From an uncultured Lachnospiraceae bacterium (GTDB taxonomy: Bacteria > Bacillota > Clostridia > Lachnospirales > Lachnospiraceae), in NCBI GenBank assembly GCA_947600145.1, contig CANQGA010000007.1:1-38071 (forward strand): 38,071 bases of DNA. The letters are read 5' to 3'. Position 1 is the stretch's first letter; every line of letters begins with the position of its first letter. The translations under genes and the position numbers were made by a program. The notes below the pieces were generated by a model. It searched no databases and was not told where the DNA came from. It saw only the letters and a program-made list of their open reading frames with translations. Below are positions 8,489-15,680 of this stretch, piece by piece.

Positions 8489-9792
8489 AACTGATCGTTT
8501 TTTCCGCGGACGCCATGATCTGGGAGGACGTGGAATATATGAGAACGCTTCCGTCTTTTCAGAAATATCTGGCGGGCGGCTGCGCCGTGGAGAAGATCCT
8601 GTCGGTCTATCCGACGATCACGTACCCGTGCCATGTTACGATGTCCACCGGAGTTTATCCGGATAAGCACGGGATCACCGGGAACTTCTATCTGGATCCC
8701 GGGGGACCGCCTGTCTGGCTGAGGGATGCCTCCGAAGTGCGGTGGAAGGAGGATATTTTCCGGGCGGCCAAAAAGGCCGGGTACAGCACGGCGGAGGTGT
8801 TCTGGCCCATGACGGCCAATCATCCCTGCATCGATTATCAGATCCCTGAATTCTGGCCGCGGTCCGCGCAGGAGGCGGCCGGATACAGGGAGTGCTACAG
8901 GCGGCTGGGAGCGGATGAGAGGATGCTTTCGGTCATTGAGAAGTACATGGATGCGGAAGCTTTTTCGTCCCATCCGTTCCGTGACCGCTTTGCGGTCCAG
9001 TGTGCCTGCGAGGTGATCCGCCGGTATCAGCCGGACGTCCTTTTCGTTCACCCGGCCAATATTGACGCGGCGCGTCACAGAACGGGCATGTTCAGCGAGC
9101 GGGTACGCAGATCTGTCGAGGATACGGACTGCTGGCTGGGAGAGCTGATGCAGGCCGCCGGGGAAACGGGGGATCTTTCGGACACGAACCTTGTGCTGGT
9201 CAGCGACCATGGACAGATGCCCAGTATGCGGGTGATCAACCCCAACGTTCTGCTGGCGGACCATGGTCTGGTGCGTCTGCGTGAGGACGGCAGCGTCAGC
9301 GGCTGGGACGCCTGGTGCCAGTGCGGCGGAATGTCTGCGTTTGTCCATCTGCGGGATCCGCAGGATCCAGAGCTTTATGACCGGGTGTGGAATCTCCTCT
9401 GCCGCCTGGCGGAGGAAGGCGTCTACGGGTTCACGCAGGTATTCCGGCGGGAAGAGGCGGAGGAGATGTATCATCTGGACGGACCGTTCTCTTTTGTGCT
9501 GGAGTCGGACGGGTATACCGGTCTCGGAGAGGGCTGGCGCCGTCCGCTGGTGACAAATTTTGACGCTTCCGACTATCGCGCCGGAAACGCGACTCACGGG
9601 TATCTCCCGTTTAAGGGGCCGCAGCCGGTATTTCTGGCCCGCGGCCCGGGTTTCAGGGAAAATGTGACCCTTCCTGCAGGACGTCTCATCGATGAGGCGC
9701 CCACGTTTGCCAGAGTTTTGGGAACTTCGCTTCCGCACGCGGACGGATGTGTGATGGAAGAACTGCTTGAGGACAGAGAAAGCCGGCGGTAA
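8485..9792 (+). CDS. Alkaline-phosphatase-superfamily nucleotide pyrophosphatase/phosphodiesterase
   Basis: A 435-residue hydrolase of the type I phosphodiesterase/nucleotide pyrophosphatase group. Candidate metal ligands and nucleophile: Asp9 (FSADAM), Thr46 in YPTITYPCH (the family Thr nucleophile position), the NIDAARH stretch and SDHG, all in the expected order. TGVYPDKHGI is the family TGxxPxxHGI. No signal peptide is visible, so it probably acts in the cytoplasm on a small phosphodiester, pyrophosphate or related ester. It overlaps the HExxH gene by four bases and ends in a terminator hairpin, so it closes the operon. Confidence 0.85.
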   Translation: MKLIVFSADAMIWEDVEYMRTLPSFQKYLAGGCAVEKILSVYPTITYPCHVTMSTGVYPDKHGITGNFYLDPGGPPVWLRDASEVRWKEDIFRAAKKAGYSTAEVFWPMTANHPCIDYQIPEFWPRSAQEAAGYRECYRRLGADERMLSVIEKYMDAEAFSSHPFRDRFAVQCACEVIRRYQPDVLFVHPANIDAARHRTGMFSERVRRSVEDTDCWLGELMQAAGETGDLSDTNLVLVSDHGQMPSMRVINPNVLLADHGLVRLREDGSVSGWDAWCQCGGMSAFVHLRDPQDPELYDRVWNLLCRLAEEGVYGFTQVFRREEAEEMYHLDGPFSFVLESDGYTGLGEGWRRPLVTNFDASDYRAGNATHGYLPFKGPQPVFLARGPGFRENVTLPAGRLIDEAPTFARVLGTSLPHADGCVMEELLEDRESRR

Positions 9793-9806
9793 GCCGGTTT
9801 TCTCTG
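9777..9806 (+). terminator. Terminator of the catabolic operon
   Basis: An 11-bp stem, AGAAAGCCGGC paired with GCCGGTTTTCT (one G-U pair), with a five-base loop GGTAA that includes the stop codon TAA (9790-9792). The right arm is T-rich. The hairpin starts inside the last codons. Confidence 0.65.
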
Positions 9807-9843
9807 CGTCTGCCGGTCCGCCGCATATAACAAAACATGGAAA

Positions 9844-9872
9844 GTATAAATTCCTCCATTTGACAGATACTA
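9844..9872 (+). promoter_or_regulatory. Candidate SigG-type promoter of spoVT
   Basis: GTATAA (9844-9849) and GATACTA (9866-9872) are separated by 16 bases. This resembles the SigF/SigG pattern (GnATA, then CATACTA). spoVT of Bacillus subtilis is SigG-dependent, which fits. Inference from motif and known regulon only. Confidence 0.45.
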
Positions 9873-9936
9873 CAATAACAGTAAACGCATGCGTTTTTAT
9901 GGCGTATTTCAGACTGCGAAATGGAGGAATAAAGAT

Positions 9937-10485
9937 ATGAAAGCTACAGGAATTGTAAGAAGAATCGATGATCTCGGCCGCGTGGTCATTCCGAAGGAGA
10001 TCCGCCGGACGCTCAGGCTGCGGGAAGGGACGCCGCTTGAGATCTTCACGGACCGGGAGGGGGAAATCATTCTGAAGAAATACTCGCCCATGGTGGAGCT
10101 GACCGCGTTCGCTTCCCAGTACGCGGAGGCCATGGCCCAGTCCACCGGCCTCATGGTCTGCATCACGGACCGCGACCAGGTCATCGCCGTGGCGGGCGGC
10201 CCGAAGAAGGATGTGATCGGCAAACCGATCAGCAAGCAGCTGGAGACCGCGATCGGCGAGAGGGAGACCGTTCTGGCGTCGAAGGACGAGAAAGCGTTTT
10301 TCTTCATGACCGCCGACGATATGGAGGGCGTCACGGCCATGGCCGCCGCGCCGATCATCTGCGAAGGCGACGCCATCGGGAGCGTGGCCCTGCTGAGCCG
10401 TGACGCGAAGGCGAAGCTGGGGGATCCGGAGGTGAAGCTGGTCACGACGGCGGCCGGCTTTCTGGGAAGGCAGATGGAAGGATGA
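9937..10485 (+). CDS. spoVT: Stage V sporulation protein T
   Basis: A 182-residue transcription factor of forespore gene expression. Residues 1-50 form the AbrB/SpoVT swapped-hairpin DNA-binding domain (ATGIVRRIDDLGRVVIPKEI), nearly identical to the family pattern. The rest is a GAF-like effector domain. The start ATG has GGAGG nine bases upstream; an earlier in-frame ATG at 9889 lacks a ribosome site. Other AbrB-type regulators are only about 90 residues, so the GAF part supports SpoVT. Family role: modulates SigG-dependent genes late in sporulation. Confidence 0.93.
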   Translation: MKATGIVRRIDDLGRVVIPKEIRRTLRLREGTPLEIFTDREGEIILKKYSPMVELTAFASQYAEAMAQSTGLMVCITDRDQVIAVAGGPKKDVIGKPISKQLETAIGERETVLASKDEKAFFFMTADDMEGVTAMAAAPIICEGDAIGSVALLSRDAKAKLGDPEVKLVTTAAGFLGRQMEG

Positions 10486-10534
10486 CCGCTGCCTTCCGGA
10501 ATGCCATAAAAATGCAGGAAAAAGCCGAAAAACC

Positions 10535-10563
10535 TTGACAAACCTTTGCAAAAAGACTATAAA
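10535..10563 (+). promoter_or_regulatory. SigA promoter of hup-rqcP
   Basis: TTGACA (10535-10540), 17 bases, TATAAA (10558-10563). A near-consensus vegetative promoter about 70 bases upstream of the HU start, consistent with the abundance of HU. Confidence 0.85.
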
Positions 10564-10633
10564 TGATAGAGTATAGCGATGCCGGGGGACGGCGTCGGAA
10601 CCTTATGAATCATAATTTAGGAGGAAGATATCA

Positions 10634-10906
10634 ATGAACAAGACAGAACTGATCGCAGCTGTAGCTGACAAGGCAGGACTTTCCAAGAAGGATGCCGAGA
10701 AGGCAGTTAAGGCTTTTACGGACACTGTTACGGAAGCGCTGGCAAACGGCGACAAGGTGCAGCTGGTTGGCTTCGGCACATTCGAGACTGTTGAGAGATC
10801 TGCAAGGGAAGCGCGCAATCCGAGAACCGGCGAGCCGATGAAGGTTGCTGCCACCAAGGCTCCGAAATTCAAAGTCGGCAACGCGTTAAAGGAAGCTGTC
10901 AAATAA
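10634..10906 (+). CDS. hup: DNA-binding protein HU
   Basis: A 90-residue nucleoid protein. It starts MNKTELIAAVA and has the family signature GFGTFETVERSAREARNPRTG (about residues 47-67), including the arm that inserts in the minor groove, and ends FKVGNALKEAVK. Length is exactly typical. A GGAGGAAG ribosome site precedes the ATG. It binds and bends DNA nonspecifically as a dimer. It lies six bases upstream of rqcP, so the two are co-transcribed, the arrangement seen in many Clostridia. Confidence 0.97.
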   Translation: MNKTELIAAVADKAGLSKKDAEKAVKAFTDTVTEALANGDKVQLVGFGTFETVERSAREARNPRTGEPMKVAATKAPKFKVGNALKEAVK

Positions 10907-10912
10907 TTAAGC

Positions 10913-11152
10913 ATGAGACTGGATAAGTTTTTGAAGGTATCACGCCTGATCAAGCGCAGGACTGTGGCGAATGAAGCCTGTGACGCCGGACGCGTCCTGG
11001 TCAACGGCCGTCCTGCCAAGGCCTCCCAGAATGTGAAGGTTGGAGATGTCATTGAGATCCAGTTCGGGACGAACTCCGTGAAGGCGGAGGTCCTGGATGT
11101 CCAGGAGACCGTGAAGAAGGATGATGCGAAAGAGCTGTACCGTTATCTTTGA
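10913..11152 (+). CDS. rqcP: S4-domain protein RqcP (ribosome-associated quality control)
   Basis: A 79-residue RNA-binding protein with an S4 fold: MRLDKFLKVSRLIKRR at the N terminus and GRVLVNGRPAKAS in the middle. Known role of the family (B. subtilis YabO): it binds stalled 50S subunits and works with RqcH in C-terminal alanine tailing. The size is far below ribosomal S4 or pseudouridine synthases. The position between hup and yabP matches the known Firmicute neighbourhood. Confidence 0.9.
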   Translation: MRLDKFLKVSRLIKRRTVANEACDAGRVLVNGRPAKASQNVKVGDVIEIQFGTNSVKAEVLDVQETVKKDDAKELYRYL

Positions 11153-11196
11153 GCGCCGGTACGGCGTCGGACGGAACCGCCTGTCCGAAGGAGATG

Positions 11197-11225
11197 GCAT
11201 AAGCAGCAGGCCCCCATCATATACT
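11197..11225 (+). promoter_or_regulatory. Candidate SigE promoter of yabP-yabQ
   Basis: ATAA (11199-11202, in GGCATAA) and CATATACT (11218-11225) are 15 bases apart. SigE promoters have ATA-like -35 and CATACAnT -10 with this spacing. yabP and yabQ are known SigE-regulon genes in Bacillus. The -10 lies in the left arm of the hairpin described below. Confidence 0.5.
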
Positions 11226-11260
11226 TGAATGACAGATTCAGGTATGAATGGGGGTTTTCT
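11211..11260 (+). terminator. Hairpin terminator after rqcP, overlapping the yabP leader
   Basis: CCCCCAT (11211-11217) and following bases pair with ATTCAGGTATGAATGGGGG (11236-11254), an imperfect stem of about 18 bp, directly followed by TTTTCTT. It is well placed to end the hup-rqcP transcript. The right arm GGGGG is also the only purine-rich stretch seven bases before the yabP ATG, so it may double as that gene's ribosome site. Confidence 0.65.
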
Positions 11261-11261
11261 T

Positions 11262-11540
11262 ATGGATTACGCGGGCGAGGGGCACCGACTTATTTTCAAT
11301 GACCGCCGGACGGGCAGTCTGACCGGCGTGCAGGATGTGGTTTCCTTCGATGAGAATCAGGTGGTCCTGGATACCAATATGGGACTTCTGACGATCAAGG
11401 GCAAGGAGCTGCATTTAAGCCGCCTGACGCTGGAGAAGGGCGAGGTGGATATGGAGGGAACCGTGGACAGCCTGGCCTATTCCGCCGGCGATGCGTACCG
11501 CAGGTCCGCCGAATCCCTCTTTGCCCGGCTGTTCCGATAG
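11262..11540 (+). CDS. yabP: Sporulation protein YabP
   Basis: A 92-residue protein of the YabP/YqfC family, needed for spore cortex/coat assembly in the mother cell with YabQ. The sequence shows the family pattern LTGVQDVVSFDENQVVLDT, GLLTIKG and KGEVDMEGTVDSLAY. I chose the ATG at 11262: earlier in-frame ATGs at 11229 and 11244 lie within the hairpin and near the predicted SigE start point. It is eight bases from yabQ. Confidence 0.85.
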   Translation: MDYAGEGHRLIFNDRRTGSLTGVQDVVSFDENQVVLDTNMGLLTIKGKELHLSRLTLEKGEVDMEGTVDSLAYSAGDAYRRSAESLFARLFR

Positions 11541-11547
11541 GCGGCCT

Positions 11548-12075
11548 ATGACGGACACGATCCGCTATGAGATGTTGCTGGCGGCGTCCAGCCTGATTAC
11601 CGGCGTGGGACTGATGGCCGTCTACGACCTGGTATGCGTCTTCCGAATGGTGGTCCCGCACAGCCGTCCTGCTGTCGGCGCGGAGGACCTCTGTTACGGC
11701 GTTTACAGCGCCCTGATCACGTTCGGCCTTCTTTACGAGCAGAATAACGGGATCCTGCGCGGCTATGTCATCGCGGGGACGGTCCTCGGGATGCTCCTTT
11801 ATCAGAAAACGGTCGGAAATATTTTATTAAAGTTCTTGAAAAAAGGACAGGAATATCTTAGAATAAAGATCAGGACACGCCGACGGAAGAAGAGAAGGTG
11901 GAAGAATGAGAGAAGAGCGAAGGACCAGAAGAAGAAGACAGGAGCGGGCGGCGAACCGGATGACCCTGGTAGGGATCACGCTGGTCGTGGTCAGTCTTGC
12001 CGTGGCGATCAACCTGCGCGGGACGTCCCTGAAAGCCAGGGATCTGGAATATCAGGTGAAGGAGGCCAACCTTGA
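11548..12075 (+). CDS. yabQ: Spore cortex biosynthesis protein YabQ
   Basis: About 175 residues. The first 110 residues look like YabQ: several membrane segments (MLLAASSLITGVGLMAVYDL, then YGVYSALITFGLLY and YVIAGTVLGMLLY) and a basic tail LRIKIRTRRRKKRR. Known role: membrane protein of the mother cell required for cortex formation. The ATG lies just after the yabP stop, so translation is coupled. Odd point: the frame runs 170 bases into divIC in another frame, adding about 55 Lys/Arg/Gly-rich residues that look like read-through rather than a selected domain. Confidence 0.8.
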   Translation: MTDTIRYEMLLAASSLITGVGLMAVYDLVCVFRMVVPHSRPAVGAEDLCYGVYSALITFGLLYEQNNGILRGYVIAGTVLGMLLYQKTVGNILLKFLKKGQEYLRIKIRTRRRKKRRWKNERRAKDQKKKTGAGGEPDDPGRDHAGRGQSCRGDQPARDVPESQGSGISGEGGQP

Positions 12076-12223
12076 GCGCCAGAAGGAGGACGAGGAAGAG
12101 CGGGCTGAGGAGCTGGAAGAACGCCGCGTCTTCGTTCAGACCAAGCAGTACATCGAGCAGGTGGCGAAGGAGAAGCTGGGCCTGGTGAATCCGGATGAGA
12201 TCCTTCTGAAGCCGGAACAGTGA
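11906..12223 (+). CDS. divIC: Septum formation initiator, FtsB/DivIC family
   Basis: A 105-residue bitopic membrane protein of the division machinery. A short basic cytoplasmic N terminus (residues 1-18) is followed by one membrane helix (MTLVGITLVVVSLAVAINL, about 19-37), then a coiled coil rich in Glu/Lys (about 45-80) and the family end YIEQVAKEKLGLVNPDE. Family role: forms the FtsB/L/Q (DivIC/FtsL/DivIB) complex that activates septal wall synthesis. GAAGGTGG lies before the ATG. Its 5' end overlaps the yabQ tail. Confidence 0.9.
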   Translation: MREERRTRRRRQERAANRMTLVGITLVVVSLAVAINLRGTSLKARDLEYQVKEANLERQKEDEEERAEELEERRVFVQTKQYIEQVAKEKLGLVNPDEILLKPEQ

Positions 12224-12236
12224 CGGAGAGGCGCCG

Positions 12237-12255
12237 GCCTGCTGACAGGCGTTTT
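12237..12255 (+). terminator. Possible weak terminator after divIC
   Basis: GCCTG-CTGA-CAGGC stem followed by GTTTTGG. Only a five-base stem and a short T-run, so weak, but it lies directly between divIC and the spoIIE promoter. Confidence 0.35.
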
Positions 12256-12293
12256 GGGGCAGCGCGGCTGGTCCGCGCGGCGCGGACGGAATC

Positions 12294-12359
12294 TGTCGAA
12301 GATTTTTCAGAGAAGACGGAGCGATTTTGACAAATATTTCCCTTTTGACTGGTTATAAT
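12294..12359 (+). promoter_or_regulatory. Spo0A-type SigA promoter of the spoIIE-like gene
   Basis: TTGACA (12327-12332) and TATAAT (12354-12359) are both perfect hexamers but 21 bases apart. A perfect 0A box TGTCGAA is at 12294-12300. Two near boxes on the other strand, TTTGACA (12326-12332) and TTTGACT (12344-12350), overlap the -35 zone. The B. subtilis spoIIE and spoIIG promoters are known for a 21-22 bp spacer and activation by Spo0A~P, so the architecture is conserved. Confidence 0.75.
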
Positions 12360-12414
12360 GCTATTGGAAATCCGCCGGACGGCGGGATCCAGGCAGAGTC
12401 GGGAGGGATTTTTT

Positions 12415-13824
12415 GTGTTCGGAAAAAAGAACGGCTGCGGCTGCACAGCCGATATTCATGGATATACGGCCAGGAAACTGAGCGATCTGGCCGGTTCCCT
12501 GGAAGCGCTCGCCAGGACGTTCGATCAGGATAACGCGGTCGGAAAAGGGCTGAGCCGTGAGGACGGCCAGGCTGCCATGCAGATGGCGGCCGCAATGGTC
12601 TGCGGCAGCTGCAGGCAGTGCAGCATGTGCGGGGAAGGGCGGGAAGACAGCTATTATCTGTACTATCTCCTGCGGATGTTCGAGCAGAAGGGAACGGTGG
12701 AGTATGAGGACATGCCCCGGCCGTTTCAGGACAGCTGCCGGAAGAAAGAGCAGTTTATCGGTCACCTGAACCGGAATCTGGGACGCGCGACGATGAATCT
12801 GTCGTGGAAGAACCGATTCCTTGAGAGCAGGGACGCTGTGATCTCCCAGTTCCGCGAGCTGGCGGTGATCCTGGAAGAGTTTTCCAGGCAGATGGAGGAG
12901 GCGGCGGATGTGACGGCGCCGTGGGAGAAAGCTGTTAAAAGGACGTTTCTGATTCATCACATGGTTGTGGAGCGGATGATGATCCTGGAATACGGAGGCG
13001 GACGACGCGAGGCGTTCGTGACCGCGAAGACCAACCACGGCCGGTGCGTGACCTCCTCCGACGCGGCCCGCTGTCTGGGACAGGCCATGGGAGGCAGGGA
13101 CTGGACGGCCGCCAGGGATTCGAAGAGCGTCATCGGCCGGCGCCCGGCCACGGTCCGGTTCCTGGAGGAGGGCGCATACCAGATGCTTTACGGGGCGGCC
13201 GGGCGTCCGAAGAACGGAGAGACCGTCTCCGGAGACAACTACACCTTCAGCCGCGAAATGCCGGGACAGGTGGTCATGAGCCTGTCCGACGGCATGGGAA
13301 GCGGTCCGCAGGCCGATGAGGAGAGCCGCCGCGTCATTGAGCTGACGGAACGGCTTCTGGAAGCCGGGTATACGCCCCGGTCGGCGCTGAAGCTGGTGAA
13401 TACCGTGCTTCTGCTGACAGGCGAGGAGCAGCATCCCGCCACGGTCGACCTGTGCTGCGTCGATCTGTACACCGGAGTGCTGGAGGCCATGAAGCTGGGA
13501 GCGGCGGCCACCTTTATCATGGGCGGGGCCGGCGTGGAGCTTCTGCAGGCCGGCGGCGTGCCCGCGGGTGTGCTGGGCCCGGCGGAGCCGGTGCTGCTGT
13601 CGAGGAAGCTGTGGGAAGATGACAGGATCGTCATGGTCAGCGACGGAGTGCTGGAGGCGCTGCCGGGAGAGGATAAGGAGCGGTTCATGGCGGAATATCT
13701 GGACAGTGTCGGCAGGAAAAGCCCGCAGGAACTGGCGGATCTGGTGCTGGAATTCGCGGGCGCATTCGCGGAGGAGGCGCGGGACGATATGACGGTGCTG
13801 GCGGCCGGTATCTGGCGGAAATGA
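12415..13824 (+). CDS. SpoIIE-like PP2C serine phosphatase without membrane domain
   Basis: A 469-residue protein. The C-terminal half is a SpoIIE-type PP2C phosphatase: LSDGMGSG (Asp292), SDGVLEAL (Asp410) and DDMTVLA (Asp457/458) are the metal-binding aspartates. Known SpoIIE dephosphorylates SpoIIAA to release SigF in the forespore. Bacillus SpoIIE is about 830 residues with ten N-terminal membrane helices; here none is present and only 190 bases separate it from divIC. Residues 15-130 hold a Cys-rich section (CGSCRQCSMCG) before the phosphatase part. The GTG start has GGGAGGG seven bases upstream; the in-frame ATG at 12358 overlaps the -10 and cannot be used. Synteny with tilS-hpt-ftsH supports orthology with spoIIE. 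Confidence 0.82.
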   Translation: MFGKKNGCGCTADIHGYTARKLSDLAGSLEALARTFDQDNAVGKGLSREDGQAAMQMAAAMVCGSCRQCSMCGEGREDSYYLYYLLRMFEQKGTVEYEDMPRPFQDSCRKKEQFIGHLNRNLGRATMNLSWKNRFLESRDAVISQFRELAVILEEFSRQMEEAADVTAPWEKAVKRTFLIHHMVVERMMILEYGGGRREAFVTAKTNHGRCVTSSDAARCLGQAMGGRDWTAARDSKSVIGRRPATVRFLEEGAYQMLYGAAGRPKNGETVSGDNYTFSREMPGQVVMSLSDGMGSGPQADEESRRVIELTERLLEAGYTPRSALKLVNTVLLLTGEEQHPATVDLCCVDLYTGVLEAMKLGAAATFIMGGAGVELLQAGGVPAGVLGPAEPVLLSRKLWEDDRIVMVSDGVLEALPGEDKERFMAEYLDSVGRKSPQELADLVLEFAGAFAEEARDDMTVLAAGIWRK

Positions 13825-13927
13825 ACCGGCGCTGGGTTTGGGGCGGCATGCGCGGAACGCGTCTGCGCCGGCGGCCGGATCGGAAAAGAAGCGCGGCGCG
13901 GATGCCGGGGCTCTGAGCGGAAAGGGA

Positions 13928-13956
13928 TTGCGCCGGATCTGAAAAGCGTGTATGAT
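13928..13956 (+). promoter_or_regulatory. Candidate promoter of tilS-hpt-ftsH
   Basis: TTGCGC (13928-13933), 17 bases, TATGAT (13951-13956), about 70 bases before the tilS start. Moderate match to SigA consensus. Confidence 0.5.
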
Positions 13957-14024
13957 AATGGGTACATAGGCGGCTCGCGGGGAAAGGACCGCGGCCGGGA
14001 TCTACGCAGGAGGACGGACGTGCC

Positions 14025-15680
14025 ATGTATGCGCGGGTGATGTCGTATATCAGGGAGCAGAATCTGCTGAGAGCAGGGGACAGAGTAGTCGCCGGAGTGT
14101 CCGGCGGCGCGGACTCGGTCTGCCTGCTTCATGTGCTTGTGCGCCTGCGGGAAGAAATGGGACTGACCATACGCGCCGTTCATGTCCATCACGGACTGCG
14201 CGGGGAGGAGGCCGACCGGGACGCGGCGTTCGTGGAAGCGCTTTCGGCCCGCTGGAACGTGCCGTGCCGCGTGGTGCGCGCGGATGTGCGCGGATACGCC
14301 GCGGCGGAAGGCCTGTCGGAGGAGGAAGCGGGAAGGATCCTGCGTTACCGGGCGTTCGCGGAGGAGGCGGAAAAGCTGGCGGCGGAACAGGCGGAGAGCG
14401 CGGCGTGCGAAGCGGTCGCGGAAGACGGACGGTCCGCGAAAAGTCCGGCGGTGAAGATCGCCGTCGCCCACCAGAAGGAGGATCAGGCGGAGACGATCCT
14501 GCATAACCTTCTCCGGGGAAGCGCCCTGCGGGGCCTGACCGGGATGGCCCCGTCCGCGTGCCCTGACGGATGGGAACGGGCTGCGGGCCGCGAAGGCCAT
14601 GACGGATGGGAACGGGCCGCGGACCGCGAAGGTCATGACGGATGGGAACGGGCCGCGGACCGCGAAGGTCCTGGGCAGGAAGGCGCCGGGCGCGGCCGGA
14701 TCCTGCTGATCCGCCCTCTTCTTGCCGTGAGCCGCGGAGAGATCCGGGAATACCTGACGCGGAACCATCTGGAGTACTGCGAGGACTCCACCAACGGAAC
14801 GGACGGCTACACCCGGAATCGGATCCGCAGACTCCTGCCCCTGCTCTGCCGGGACGTCAATGAGCGGGCGGTGGACCATATCCTGGCGGCCGGGGAAAGG
14901 ATAAGGCAGGCGGACGCGTATTTTGAGCGCGAAGCGGAGAGGATCTGGAACGAATCCGGAGTGGTCTGCCCGGACCGCTGCGGGATCCCCGCGGATGTCC
15001 TCGGAAGTCAGCCGGATATCCTGGCTGGGTATCTGGCTATGAAGATGATAAAGCTTGAGGCGGGCTCGGTCAGGGATATCTCGGCGGTTCATGCGGAACA
15101 GATCCGCAGTCTGGCCGGGATGGAGACAGGAAAAGGGGCGGATCTTCCCTACAGCCTGCGGGCCGTGAGAGAATACGGGATGATCTGGCTGGAGAAGACG
15201 GCGCGCGATGTCCGGGATGAATCGCGGCCCGCGGTCACATTTTCCCGCTTTCCCCGCGAAAAAAACCAGAAAATTCCTGAAAATCGGTATACGAAATGGT
15301 TTGATTATGATAAAATAGAAGGCGCGTTATCGGTAAGGACCCGGCGGCCCGGCGACTATATTACTTTGAAGGGCGGCTTCCGCAAGAGCGTGAAGGCCTA
15401 TATGATCGATGAAAAGATCCCCCGGGGCGAGAGGGACCGGATCCCGCTTCTGGCGGAGGGAGATCATGTGCTCTGGATTGTCGGATACCGGATCAGCGAA
15501 TATTATAAAGTAACGGAAGAGACGAAGGAGATCCTGCAGGCGCAGGCGTACGGAGAAGAGGAAGCGGCCGCGGGCGGCGCGGCGGCCTCCGCTCCCGGCA
15601 TGCGGCGCGGGCAGACGTGCGGAGGAGAGAAGCATGGCAGAGAAGATACGGGTGTTGATTGCGGAAGAGGATGTGAATAA
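14025..15680 (+). CDS. tilS: tRNA(Ile)-lysidine synthase with a tandem-repeat insertion
   Basis: A 551-residue cytoplasmic enzyme that uses ATP and lysine to convert C34 of tRNA-Ile(CAU) to lysidine, so that it reads AUA. The PP-loop SGGADS is at residues 26-31; HVHHGLRG, AVAHQKEDQAETILHNLLRG and the C-terminal TilS domain (FRKSVKAYMIDEKIP) are all present. Odd point: between GLTGM and the IRPLL motif there is an insertion with three 12-residue repeats (residues 181-216) encoded by 36-bp units. The ATG follows AGGAGG by 11 bases. The 3' end overlaps hpt by 47 bases. Confidence 0.94.
   Translation: MYARVMSYIREQNLLRAGDRVVAGVSGGADSVCLLHVLVRLREEMGLTIRAVHVHHGLRGEEADRDAAFVEALSARWNVPCRVVRADVRGYAAAEGLSEEEAGRILRYRAFAEEAEKLAAEQAESAACEAVAEDGRSAKSPAVKIAVAHQKEDQAETILHNLLRGSALRGLTGMAPSACPDGWERAAGREGHDGWERAADREGHDGWERAADREGPGQEGAGRGRILLIRPLLAVSRGEIREYLTRNHLEYCEDSTNGTDGYTRNRIRRLLPLLCRDVNERAVDHILAAGERIRQADAYFEREAERIWNESGVVCPDRCGIPADVLGSQPDILAGYLAMKMIKLEAGSVRDISAVHAEQIRSLAGMETGKGADLPYSLRAVREYGMIWLEKTARDVRDESRPAVTFSRFPREKNQKIPENRYTKWFDYDKIEGALSVRTRRPGDYITLKGGFRKSVKAYMIDEKIPRGERDRIPLLAEGDHVLWIVGYRISEYYKVTEETKEILQAQAYGEEEAAAGGAAASAPGMRRGQTCGGEKHGREDTGVDCGRGCE
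14565..14672 (+). repeat. Three tandem 36-bp repeats inside tilS
   Basis: Three adjacent units begin GACGGATGGGAACGGG at 14565, 14601 and 14637. Copies 2 and 3 are almost identical; copy 1 differs at a few bases. The unit length is a multiple of three, so the frame is kept and each unit encodes DGWERAADREGH or a near variant. It behaves as an in-frame minisatellite. Confidence 0.92.

Noticed and set aside
8416-10551. Long open frame of 711 codons on the minus strand
   Set aside because: It runs antisense across the phosphodiesterase and spoVT genes, is rich in Arg/His/Pro and has no family motif. It is a by-product of high GC third positions in the real genes.
14565-14672. CRISPR array
   Set aside because: The units are adjacent with no spacers, in frame and inside tilS.
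13239-15092. 617-codon minus-strand frame with repeated MTFAVRGPFPSV
   Set aside because: Antisense shadow of spoIIE-like and tilS; the peptide repeats are just the reverse reading of the 36-bp tilS repeats.
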